A stretch of DNA of 9,255 bases from JBBRMU01 sp038230655 (lineage in GTDB: Bacteria; Patescibacteriota; Microgenomatia; UBA1406; GWC2-37-13). Numbering within the stretch: position 1 is the first letter of the stretch; each line of letters opens with the position of its first letter. The translations under genes and the position numbers were made by a program. Positions 1-6,876 of this stretch are shown here, one piece after another. The notes beneath the pieces were generated by a model. That model saw nothing but the letters and a program-made list of their open reading frames with translations, ran no database searches and was not told the origin of the DNA. The stretch covers positions 1-9,255 of the forward strand of contig JBBRMU010000034.1 in NCBI GenBank assembly GCA_038230655.1. The letters are read 5' to 3'.

Positions 1-861
1 AACACGAAGTCAAATAGTCCAAATGTAGATAATCGGCTAGGAAGCGCTATCGTATGGGCCAGGTATAAAGAACTGAAAAAGAACAAAACCACAGATCAAA
101 TCAATAAAATTAATACTGACCTAGACGTCTATTTAAATAAAAGTCTTGTTCCTGCGATACAGAATAACTTTTGGAACTGTAAATTGATGTATGAGATGTG
201 GAACAGTAAAGAGTTTAATGAAAGTACAAAAGCAAAAATTAAACAGTTATGCAATGATAGTGACTATTATCCGGTTAACGAAAATACTCAAGTAAATAAT
301 TTAGAAGACTATCTGTCAAAAGTAATGAAATCTCAATCTTTAAGAACTGGTGAAAATGATACTTCACATTTTAATGAGTATAGCTCGGCAGTGTCTGATC
401 TTTTAGTTCTTAGTAAATGGGATAATCGTCCAGATTTAGTTGATCTATCAAAAAAATATTTTAAGTCAGCAGTTGATCTTTATCTTGCAAATAAAATTCA
501 GTTACAAAGCACATCCATATTATTAGGGACAGCAGCAATGGATCTTTATAAGGAAACAAAAAATACTGTATATTTGGATTTTGCAAAGAAAATATTTGAT
601 GTGAATAATTCTACAGACTGTAATTTACTTAGCAGCTGTGTGGTCTCAATTTTTTTAGCAAAAGATTTATCGACAGCTACAAAAGAACAGTTATATAATG
701 ACTTTATAAAAAATACTCAAGACAGGTGGCTCAGTAACTACTATGACTTCAAAGGAGAAAATGGCTTTGTTTCAGGTCAGGGAGCTTTCTATATTAAAAG
801 TAATATCATAAATTACCCAGTGAGAGAAAATGCATTGATGGCTGGCTTATTATCAGAATGA
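1..861 (+). CDS. C-terminal part of an unidentified helical protein (5' end outside window)
   Basis: The reading frame is open from base 1 to the TGA at 859-861, giving 286 residues with no start visible. An apparent start at 184 is only an internal TTG, and 61 codons upstream of it are open in the same frame, so the gene begins before the window. I do not recognise the family. The visible part is hydrophilic and rich in Lys, Asn, Asp and Tyr. It has successive amphipathic helices at about fragment residues 128-160, 173-201 and 210-240, and ends in YPVRENALMAGLLSE. Helical hairpins spaced like this recall alpha/alpha-toroid proteins (six-hairpin glycosidase-like folds), but I see no catalytic motif, so this is only a fold-level guess. 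No membrane segment is visible in this part. Its stop overlaps the start of the exported Cys-rich gene (ATGA), which implies one operon and probably a related envelope role. Confidence 0.85.
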   Translation, partial: NTKSNSPNVDNRLGSAIVWARYKELKKNKTTDQINKINTDLDVYLNKSLVPAIQNNFWNCKLMYEMWNSKEFNESTKAKIKQLCNDSDYYPVNENTQVNNLEDYLSKVMKSQSLRTGENDTSHFNEYSSAVSDLLVLSKWDNRPDLVDLSKKYFKSAVDLYLANKIQLQSTSILLGTAAMDLYKETKNTVYLDFAKKIFDVNNSTDCNLLSSCVVSIFLAKDLSTATKEQLYNDFIKNTQDRWLSNYYDFKGENGFVSGQGAFYIKSNIINYPVRENALMAGLLSE

Positions 862-2954
862 AAAAAAATATTTTAGTAATACTATTTAGTCTAGGGATTA
901 TTTTATTCCTTAGATCGTCTAATGTATCTGCAGCATATCCTGCATGCCCTTCTTCAGATTGTGCTGTACATTCATGTACAGCAATAGGTGGAACCTGTGT
1001 GTATTCTTGTCATCCTGATAGAGTACATGGAGACTGTCGTTTTACATGTACTCCTCACTGTCCATCCGGGTATACTGATGGCGCTTGTCCGGCAGGAACC
1101 CCAAATTGTCAAGAATTAGCCGGAGGTGCCTCCTGTAATGAGTGTGGAAATATAACTGCTTGTCATAGGATATTGGCTCCACCTAATACACCTGTACCTC
1201 CACCTAATACACCTGTTCCTCCCGGATGTGGAACTGATTGTAGTAGGGACGCATCAATTTGTGCTAGAACTACTGATGGATGTAGTGCCTGTATACAAAA
1301 TGGGTCTTCCCGAACATGTCAACAGCCTCCCTCCGCTTGCCGATATTGTTCTTCTGATCAAGAATGTCAACAAAGACCCGGTTGTGGTAATGCCTGTAAT
1401 ACAACAACAGGCTGTTATACTCGCCCAACAGATACTCCAATTCCTACTGGTACTCCCCGTCCAGAGTGTGGTTTTGCATGTCCATCCGTAGGACAGTGTC
1501 CGAGTAGTTGTCCATGCTCAAATGGAATATGTACACAACCTACATTAACTCCCAGGCCAACTGCTGGTGCATGTGTAGAAGGTAGTACGCCTCCGGACCC
1601 AAGCGACCCAAACTTCCCAGGGCCAGACACATCAGGAAGAGGCTCCAGTTGTGCTAGTGATGGCGACTGTGGAGGTGGTTGGTGTTTCGGATATACTACC
1701 GGCTCTGCATGTGCATGCTGTGGGCCCAACTGCCACGGTGGGGGACCTCCAAAAGATTGTCACGAGGGAGATGGCTGTGAACCTCGACGTGGCATCCCAG
1801 TTGATAAAGATGGCTATAAATGTTACTCACTTCATATTAATACAGTACCAGCAAGATGTTGTTCACATCAGGAAACTGGAGGCTGGTCACCATGGACAAT
1901 CCGTTCATGTGGAGACGTAAATACTCCAACACCAGTCCCCCCAACTGCGACAAATACACCTTCCCCTACTCCTGTCCAACCAACTCAGGAGATTTCAATG
2001 ATCCCAACACCGACAACCAATCTTACAAGGACACCAACAACACCAGTTACACCAGGTGCAACGAGAGCTCCAGCTCAAGGTAGAGCACAGAGATGGGTTT
2101 GTCTCCAAGCTCTTCCCTGTTCTGACTCTGCAAGCCACTGTTCTGGACAAGGAACGCCAGATCATAGGGTCAAGCTTTCAATGAAAACAAACCCTAGCGA
2201 TCCAGCAAAACCATTAGGAGGGAAGCCAACCTATATATTTGAGTGTTTACAAATAGGAACAACCCATAAATGTACAACGGGTAATGAAACTTTGGATAGA
2301 GCAGCTCTTGGTACCAGCAACTATCAAGCATTACATGCAGCTCCTTATGGATATAACTTTGGTGGAATGTATTATGCTAACGGTACTAGTACTGCCCCCA
2401 ATCCAATCCCAGCTGCAGATAATAATAACGGCGATTTTGGAGTCCGAGAGTGGGAAAGTCATACAACTCAAAACATAAATCGTCTTTTCCTGGCCATGAA
2501 TCAACTTGAACTAAATGGCACAGGAGGAGATGTAGGGGCCCAACAGCAGGCAACATTAGCATTCCTGCAAGGTGGGAGTAAAAAATGTGTCCAGATTAAG
2601 TGGGATCCATCCGGGCAGGTTGTTAATAAATGGACGCTAAAGTCTGTCCCTGAGGCTCAAGTTTATCTCTTCAAAAAAACTACTGATGGGGAGTACAGTA
2701 TGGTATCAAATAGTGATGTGATGGGAGATATTCAAAATCCAACATACACTGACCAGCAAGGAAATTATAACTTTTTAGTTCCAGATGGTATTTATAAAAT
2801 TGAGGTCAAAGTTCCTGGCTATGAAATATATAAAGGAAATGATATTGTCCAGAAAGATGGCAAGACCGAAGAACATAACGTTAAGCTCCAACCAAGAGGA
2901 TCATCTATTCTAGAAAGAGTAGAAAACTTCCTCAAGGCGATCATCCATAATTAA
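858..2954 (+). CDS. Exported Cys-rich surface protein with Pro/Thr linkers and C-terminal transthyretin/CNA-B-like domain
   Basis: This 698-residue protein starts with a clear Sec signal peptide (MKKNILVILF, hydrophobic to about residue 19, likely cleavage after VSA at 25). Residues 30-351 contain 45 of its 51 cysteines in short modules, including two similar motifs, CSSDQEC (164-170) and CASDGDC (265-271). Pro/Thr linkers interrupt them at about 108-122, 189-202, 229-236 and 355-404. Residues 411-590 form a separate, less Cys-rich region I do not recognise. Residues 597-678 resemble a carboxypeptidase-regulatory/CNA-B beta sandwich, with the typical TDQQGNYNFLVPDGIYKIEV core and a GYE turn. 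No C-terminal anchor is visible; the end is a short amphipathic helix. The start is fixed by the ATGA overlap with the previous gene. No Shine-Dalgarno sequence is visible, so translation is probably coupled. It is probably a disulfide-rich cell-surface or secreted structural or adhesive protein; the exact function is unknown. Confidence 0.85.
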   Translation: MKKNILVILFSLGIILFLRSSNVSAAYPACPSSDCAVHSCTAIGGTCVYSCHPDRVHGDCRFTCTPHCPSGYTDGACPAGTPNCQELAGGASCNECGNITACHRILAPPNTPVPPPNTPVPPGCGTDCSRDASICARTTDGCSACIQNGSSRTCQQPPSACRYCSSDQECQQRPGCGNACNTTTGCYTRPTDTPIPTGTPRPECGFACPSVGQCPSSCPCSNGICTQPTLTPRPTAGACVEGSTPPDPSDPNFPGPDTSGRGSSCASDGDCGGGWCFGYTTGSACACCGPNCHGGGPPKDCHEGDGCEPRRGIPVDKDGYKCYSLHINTVPARCCSHQETGGWSPWTIRSCGDVNTPTPVPPTATNTPSPTPVQPTQEISMIPTPTTNLTRTPTTPVTPGATRAPAQGRAQRWVCLQALPCSDSASHCSGQGTPDHRVKLSMKTNPSDPAKPLGGKPTYIFECLQIGTTHKCTTGNETLDRAALGTSNYQALHAAPYGYNFGGMYYANGTSTAPNPIPAADNNNGDFGVREWESHTTQNINRLFLAMNQLELNGTGGDVGAQQQATLAFLQGGSKKCVQIKWDPSGQVVNKWTLKSVPEAQVYLFKKTTDGEYSMVSNSDVMGDIQNPTYTDQQGNYNFLVPDGIYKIEVKVPGYEIYKGNDIVQKDGKTEEHNVKLQPRGSSILERVENFLKAIIHN
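962..983. repeat. Perfect inverted repeat inside the Cys-rich gene
   Basis: Two perfect 10-base arms, TGCTGTACAT and ATGTACAGCA, are separated by only TC. RNA could form a 7-8 bp stem with a loop of about 4-6 bases, and the DNA is a near-palindromic site. It lies about 100 bases after the start codon and encodes CAVHSCTA. No T-run follows, so it is not a standard terminator. Confidence 0.6.
1179..1220 (+). repeat. Tandem 21-bp repeat (two copies) coding a PPNTPVP linker
   Basis: Two adjacent 21-base units (1179-1199 and 1200-1220) differ at one position (GTACCT versus GTTCCT). They encode PPNTPVP twice, at residues 108-121 of the Cys-rich protein. The near identity at DNA level points to recent slippage or duplication of a Pro/Thr linker unit. 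Linkers of this kind are common between modules of exported proteins and are often glycosylated; glycosylation here is inference. Confidence 0.75.
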
Positions 2955-3418
2955 ATTGCTTTCTTAAGACACTGCGTAGTCTCTTCTATTTTGATAATTG
3001 TGTTCAAGATAACCACAATACTGTAGGGCTAAGTTAGTCAGAGATTGTACTGTACATAAACACGGGAATGCATGAAAGGATGATAACAATTTCTATTGAG
3101 TTAAATCCACTATTCTAAGTACCTGGTAGATATTTATAACATCTGCAACTATCTATTTTAACCAGATTATCTTAATAAAAATCTGCTTCTTTTTGTCACT
3201 AGAGTAGATCAGTTCTAGCATTGTTAGAATTTATACCCAGCATGCAAAGTTCTATAAGGCTATTTCCATACAAAATTGTCTTAAAGATAAATGGGTGTAT
3301 GTTTTAAATAAAAGAATATAAATGTAGCATAAAGTCCTGCTTCTGGGTCATTCCTGGCCATCCATTACCCGCTACAAATAGGATTATGAATAGAACCCTA
3401 GGGGGGCGCTTACCTACT
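2955..3418. other. 464-base non-coding gap between convergent genes
   Basis: Both flanking genes end here (TAA at 2952-2954 on plus; TAA at 3421-3419 on minus), so transcripts converge. All frames are broken by frequent stops and I see no credible gene, tRNA or repeat array. Weak folds include ATTGTG/CACAAT (2997-3002 with 3014-3019), CAGATT/AATCTG (3163-3168 with 3180-3185, followed by a T-rich stretch) and an imperfect hairpin at 3345-3370. A G6 run sits just before the minus-strand stop. None is a convincing strong terminator. Confidence 0.6.
3163..3195 (+). terminator. Weak candidate intrinsic terminator
   Basis: A 6-bp stem (CAGATT, 3163-3168, with AATCTG, 3180-3185) with an 11-base loop is followed by CTTCTTTTTG. 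The orientation suits the plus-strand operon ending at 2954. However, the stem has only two G-C pairs and lies over 200 bases past the stop codon, so it may be chance in AT-rich DNA. Confidence 0.25.
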
Positions 3419-6169
3419 TTAGATTAACGGTGGGTTATTTTCTGAAGTCCCATCTCCAGAATTACTATTATCTTTTTGGCTTTCAGGAATAGGCATTGCC
3501 TGCTCTGACGGATTTTCTGTCGGTGTTCCTTGATTTACTTCTACATCTACTTGAGGTGTAGTATCTACTGCTTCTTCGCTTGGAGCGTTCTCCTTTGGAT
3601 CAGGTGTCTCATTACCGTCAGTATCTTCTTCTTTCATCTCCTCGGTCATATGCTGGTCATTTTTCGCATCCTCAGATTTTGGTCTATCAACATCAACAAG
3701 TTCTTCATCTTTTTTCTTATCTTCAGACTTCACTTTTTCAGTAATGTCCTTCTCCTTTTCAATATCTTCTTTTACTTTCTTAGCTGCTTCTAGCTTTGCT
3801 TTCAAATATACCAGTAGCTCATCTCCTCGTAAATTATTAATGATAAATATTGGAAGAATATATCCGACTTCATCCACACCTTCCTGCCTTAATTTATCTT
3901 CAGGAGCCATCAGTTTGTTGAGTGTATTACTGATGAAAACTATATCTTGATTAACCCATTCTTCTCTAGTCTTCAAATTCTCGCTCGTTGGGACTTCTCC
4001 TTTTTCATACTGTTGAGTCCACATTTTCTTAACTTCTTCATAGTCTTCAATTGAGACAGTTGGAGGCATCGTTATCATTTGATCAATACTCGATTCTGGA
4101 TGAGTTACTGCGGGAATTTGTGTAGCGACCATCTGTTCAAGCTGGCTTTCGTTAATACCTTCTTGTTGAGCCACCTTTTTAACCAAGTCTTTATTCTTTC
4201 GGACTACATTTGAAATATACTGGATTACATCCGTAACCTTTGGCTTTTCTATACCTGTATCTTTGGAGATATTATCAATTGTATTGCTTGAAAGTTGTGA
4301 AGTCTGACCTCTAAATGAAGATAGAATTGCGTGAACTTTTGGTGCAGGTACTTTTGTTGCTTCAGCTATTGTGTTTACAACATCGTTGTTGTCAGAGATT
4401 GAACCAACGAGAGAGTTATTAATAGATGAAACTTTATCTTTTGAAAGTTGGACTCTGTTGGAAACAACATCCATAATTGGGGTTGCAAGCGGAGTTGTTT
4501 TTATGATCTCGTTCCTTTTCTGGATTCTCTCTGCGGTAGAGTTTGACGTGGCGGAGAGTAGTTGTCGGGCATCTTTATCATCTTTTATTGCTCTGTTGAA
4601 GAGTTCGGTCCTAATATTCATATATTTCTGCCTCTCAGTTGGTGTTTCGGCGCGAGTTGGATTACTAAGAAAGTTCAAACTGCGTTTAACACTTTCCTGG
4701 GTATTTTTATCTGTCTCAAACCGAGCTATATCTGCAAGATGTGAGGCTGCTAAATTCAGAGATCTACTGATATCGGAAGTTTTAGTTTGTTTTATTTCTT
4801 CAATCGTCTCGAGTTTTATTTTTATAGGTATGGTTACAGTATTAGGTGAGTTGGTATTTGTGTTTAGATCAGTTGTAAAGCGTGGTTGAATTGGGGAAGG
4901 TGGTTTCGATGGATTTGAACCACCACGCATTTGGTCATACATAGAGAGTAGAATATTTTTCATTGCATATATTCCATCACAGCAATAGTCTCTGAAAATT
5001 CTCATAAGCCACCAAGGAAAAAATATAACTGCCCAAAGCATTATAAGAGTAATAATGTACTCTGCAAACGTGTCTATATAGTTACCGTTATTCAGCAGGC
5101 TAATTTTTAAGGCATCCCTTTGAGCTGGGCCACCATAAACTACATTAAGTGCTGTTGGATAGACATACCCTGCAACTTTACCAGCTCTCGAAAAATCAAA
5201 GGCGAACGGAATCCCGGCCTGCCACATTTTATTTAAGGCTCCAATAAAGAGGGCAAAAAGTGGACCATAAAATAGCCATTGAAAAAATACGCCAATCCAT
5301 ATCCAACCTATATTTCTGATAAAGACAAAAGGGAAAAGTACAGCTAAAAACGGTGAGACAAATAGTAGGAACCAAAGGAGAATTTTTCTCAATAGCAGCA
5401 TCACTCCCATAAGATAATAAGTGAAGTTGGTAACTTTGAATATAAGAGTTTCAGTATCTCCTGCTTCTTGAACTCTGATATTCAAATCTCGGCAGCCTAC
5501 AAAAGTCGTATAACTTTTTTCATTGCTGCCAGAATCTGTACTATAATAAATATTAAATAGATTGTTTCCTCCGAGATTGTCTATAAAGAGTTTCATGATC
5601 CACTCTGAGATTTGTATAAGGGAAAGTACGATAATCCAGGAGAAAAAAATGTAGAGAAGTGCTAGTGCCAGCTTAGTTACATATGGCCAAATCTTAATAT
5701 TCAACTGAAAGTTCGCTCTTTGGGCAACAATAAAACCGAGTCCCATAATAGCCGCAATAATAACCATAAAAATAGAAGCCATACTACTCGTAGTGTTCCA
5801 GATTTTTTTGAGAACAGGATGATTATCTACCGAGTTTTTATGAAGTACCCAATAAATAAACTCGCGTGCTCTTTCATCGGCTTTTCCTTGAGCTGTTATT
5901 TGAGGGTCTTCGGCAAAAAAATGTTTAGATTTTGGATCAGTTAAAAAATCAGTGAGTGATGCCGCACAAGACTGGGGAGGTTCGTCAGGATGGAGAGTAT
6001 TATACGATGAATATAAATCAGCGAATCCATCTGGGCAACCTGCACCAACAGGCGAACAGGCCATAGGTGTCAGCTCGATTTTGATAGGTTCTGCAGCATG
6101 AGTAGTCGGTGTCTTTAAAAAGAGAAGCATCGATAGAAATATGAAGATAAAGAGCCATTTTTTTACCAT
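3419..6169 (-). CDS. VirB6/TrbL-like polytopic membrane protein with long soluble C-terminal tail
   Basis: This 916-residue protein has a signal sequence (1-25, ending near THAA), an exported segment with Cys 38, 45 and 68, and then a hydrophobic core. Membrane segments lie at about 130-150, 163-187, 247-284 (probably two), 288-312 and 367-388. The cluster of aromatic-rich helices around a Pro-containing FLLFVSPFLAVLFPFVFI stretch is typical of VirB6/TrbL-type inner-membrane components of type IV secretion, and similar proteins are common in CPR genomes. After about residue 390 the protein is soluble: helices, a four-fold repeat of about 32 residues (569-697), a Lys/Glu-rich coiled-coil-like stretch (787-828) and an acidic Pro/Glu/Thr/Ser/Asn tail to the end. 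It starts 8 bases after the cohesin-like gene with no Shine-Dalgarno sequence, so it probably relies on coupling or re-initiation. Membrane architecture is clear; the VirB6 assignment rests on layout rather than a catalytic motif. Topology of the tail is uncertain. Confidence 0.65.
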   Translation of the reverse strand: MVKKWLFIFIFLSMLLFLKTPTTHAAEPIKIELTPMACSPVGAGCPDGFADLYSSYNTLHPDEPPQSCAASLTDFLTDPKSKHFFAEDPQITAQGKADERAREFIYWVLHKNSVDNHPVLKKIWNTTSSMASIFMVIIAAIMGLGFIVAQRANFQLNIKIWPYVTKLALALLYIFFSWIIVLSLIQISEWIMKLFIDNLGGNNLFNIYYSTDSGSNEKSYTTFVGCRDLNIRVQEAGDTETLIFKVTNFTYYLMGVMLLLRKILLWFLLFVSPFLAVLFPFVFIRNIGWIWIGVFFQWLFYGPLFALFIGALNKMWQAGIPFAFDFSRAGKVAGYVYPTALNVVYGGPAQRDALKISLLNNGNYIDTFAEYIITLIMLWAVIFFPWWLMRIFRDYCCDGIYAMKNILLSMYDQMRGGSNPSKPPSPIQPRFTTDLNTNTNSPNTVTIPIKIKLETIEEIKQTKTSDISRSLNLAASHLADIARFETDKNTQESVKRSLNFLSNPTRAETPTERQKYMNIRTELFNRAIKDDKDARQLLSATSNSTAERIQKRNEIIKTTPLATPIMDVVSNRVQLSKDKVSSINNSLVGSISDNNDVVNTIAEATKVPAPKVHAILSSFRGQTSQLSSNTIDNISKDTGIEKPKVTDVIQYISNVVRKNKDLVKKVAQQEGINESQLEQMVATQIPAVTHPESSIDQMITMPPTVSIEDYEEVKKMWTQQYEKGEVPTSENLKTREEWVNQDIVFISNTLNKLMAPEDKLRQEGVDEVGYILPIFIINNLRGDELLVYLKAKLEAAKKVKEDIEKEKDITEKVKSEDKKKDEELVDVDRPKSEDAKNDQHMTEEMKEEDTDGNETPDPKENAPSEEAVDTTPQVDVEVNQGTPTENPSEQAMPIPESQKDNSNSGDGTSENNPPLI
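4080..4465 (-). repeat. Four-fold repeat of about 32 residues in the VirB6-like tail
   Basis: Units begin at residues 569 (VSNRVQLSKDKVSSI), 601 (IAEATKVPAPKVHAI), 634 (ISKDTGIEKPKVTDV) and 666 (VAQQEGINESQLEQM), a spacing of 32, 33 and 32. Each has a hydrophobic start, a V/I/L at +6 (residues 575 L, 607 V, 640 I, 672 I), Lys-Val or Gln-Leu at +10/+11, and further hydrophobics after it. This predicts a repeated helix-turn-helix unit. The copies are diverged at DNA level. Confidence 0.6.
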
Positions 6170-6177
6170 ATCATGTA

Positions 6178-6780
6178 TTAATTTTTTTTTGAGCGTTTTG
6201 GTCTGACGAATTTAAGTTTTTTTGATACTCCATAGCTGATTAAAGAAGTGAACAAAAGAGCAGTGCCAATCAAGCTAATAAATCCTGTATTCCCAGGCGT
6301 TCCGGATACTATAAGAGTCGGTTTCGGTGTTGCAGGCTGAGGAGGAACTGTCGGTGCTAATGTGGGTGTGGTACCTGGAGAGAATAAAGTACATAGCTTA
6401 GTTGTTCCTGCTGCTTGGGCAATCAGTTTGAAAGTAACATCTGCAAATACACCAGCACTGTTAAAGCCACTATTATTTGTTCCAGTTAGTAATAGCGTGC
6501 TTCCATCTGGTTGAGTGGTAGTTACTGCTGTCATTGCGTCTCCTGGAGTTGCAGACACGAACTGGAGATACTGACTTTCATAAGTCATTCCAACAGTCGC
6601 CGAAGTTATTGGTGTGCCTTCTGAGTCAATCTTAACGATAAAGTGAACATCCTGGCCTCTGGTTAGTACACCATCAGGGGCAATTAGGTCATAAGTCACA
6701 GCAGACACAGAAGAAGGAAGTAACATCAAAGATGTAGTAACTATCAAGATAATTCCAAAAACGACCTGAAGAAACTTCAT
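6178..6780 (-). CDS. Cohesin-like surface protein with C-terminal membrane anchor
   Basis: This 200-residue protein has a signal peptide (1-27, cleavage near SVSA). Residues 30-132 form a beta-rich domain resembling cohesin/CBM-type beta sandwiches: RGQDVHFIVKID opening strands, a ..GMTYESQYLQFVSATPGD.. segment, and GVFADVTFKLIAQAAGTT closing strands. A Pro/Thr linker (about 134-157), a hydrophobic anchor (about 167-185) and a basic tail rich in Lys/Arg (187-199) follow. PGNTG just before the anchor resembles a sortase LPxTG signal with one position shifted, so either membrane anchoring or sorting is possible. Cohesin domains bind dockerins or act as adhesion modules; no dockerin is visible in this window. 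It is the first gene of a pair with the VirB6-like gene. A promoter just upstream would give a leaderless mRNA. A nine-A run covers the last codons before the stop and could cause slippage. Confidence 0.65.
   Translation of the reverse strand: MKFLQVVFGIILIVTTSLMLLPSSVSAVTYDLIAPDGVLTRGQDVHFIVKIDSEGTPITSATVGMTYESQYLQFVSATPGDAMTAVTTTQPDGSTLLLTGTNNSGFNSAGVFADVTFKLIAQAAGTTKLCTLFSPGTTPTLAPTVPPQPATPKPTLIVSGTPGNTGFISLIGTALLFTSLISYGVSKKLKFVRPKRSKKN
6181..6189 (-). other. Nine-A slippery run at the end of the cohesin-like gene
   Basis: On the minus strand the last codons read TCA AAA AAA AAT TAA, which contains A_AAA_AAA in the reading phase of classical -1 slippery heptamers. Adding one A (polymerase slippage), or a -1 ribosomal shift, removes the TAA and reads SKKKLIHDMVKKW straight into the VirB6-like start codon with no stop between. 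Run and frames are directly visible; any actual shifting is inferred. The ninth T on the plus strand extends the run to 6190. Confidence 0.45.
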
Positions 6781-6786
6781 ACTTTC

Positions 6787-6815
6787 ATATTAATAGAAAT
6801 GAGGAGTCATGACAA
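6787..6815 (-). promoter_or_regulatory. Candidate sigma-70-type promoter for the cohesin-like gene (leaderless)
   Basis: Read on the minus strand, TTGTCA (6815-6810) is followed by a 17-base spacer and TAATAT (6792-6787), then six bases and the ATG at 6780. The -35 box matches 5 of 6 consensus positions and the -10 box 4 of 6. Transcription would begin at or next to the start codon, and there is no Shine-Dalgarno sequence. An alternative is a perfect TATAAT (6836-6831 on minus), which would give a leader of about 44 bases but has no good -35. Confidence 0.5.
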
Positions 6816-6838
6816 TAGCATTTAATGTAGATTATAGT
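6809..6838 (+). promoter_or_regulatory. Candidate sigma-70-type promoter for comM
   Basis: ATGACA (6809-6814) and TATAGT (6833-6838) are separated by 18 bases; each matches 5 of 6 consensus positions. The predicted start near 6845 leaves a leader of about 32 bases that contains a Shine-Dalgarno sequence. The -35 box overlaps that of the opposing promoter. Confidence 0.55.
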
Positions 6839-6865
6839 CTATCGATTTTTTATGTATTCTTCTTT

Positions 6866-6869
6866 AGGA
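6866..6869 (+). promoter_or_regulatory. Ribosome binding site of comM
   Basis: AGGA lies seven bases before the ATG at 6877. It supports that start, which also gives the usual ComM N-terminus. It is the only clear Shine-Dalgarno sequence in front of the genes whose starts are visible here. Confidence 0.6.
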
Positions 6870-6876
6870 TATATCG

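Noticed and set aside
184..861. Gene start at TTG 184
   Set aside because: The same frame is open back to base 1 with protein-like sequence, and no ribosome binding site precedes 184, so this is an internal codon of a gene cut by the window edge.
1228..2083. Several overlapping frames of 75-104 codons within the Cys-rich gene on both strands
   Set aside because: The signal peptide, linkers and C-terminal domain show that frame 858-2954 is the real one; the others are by-products of repetitive composition.
3069..3119. Tiny frame of about 16 codons (MHERMITISIELNPLF) in the intergenic gap
   Set aside because: It is too short, has only a poor purine stretch upstream and no sign of conservation that can be judged here.
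3345..3370. Imperfect hairpin GGGTCAT/ATTACCC as terminator of the minus operon
   Set aside because: It contains a mismatch and has no T-run on either strand.
4371..4889. 172-codon plus-strand frame opposite the VirB6-like gene
   Set aside because: It is antisense to a well-supported gene, has no signal or domain, and its composition is the mirror of the coding strand; a shadow frame.
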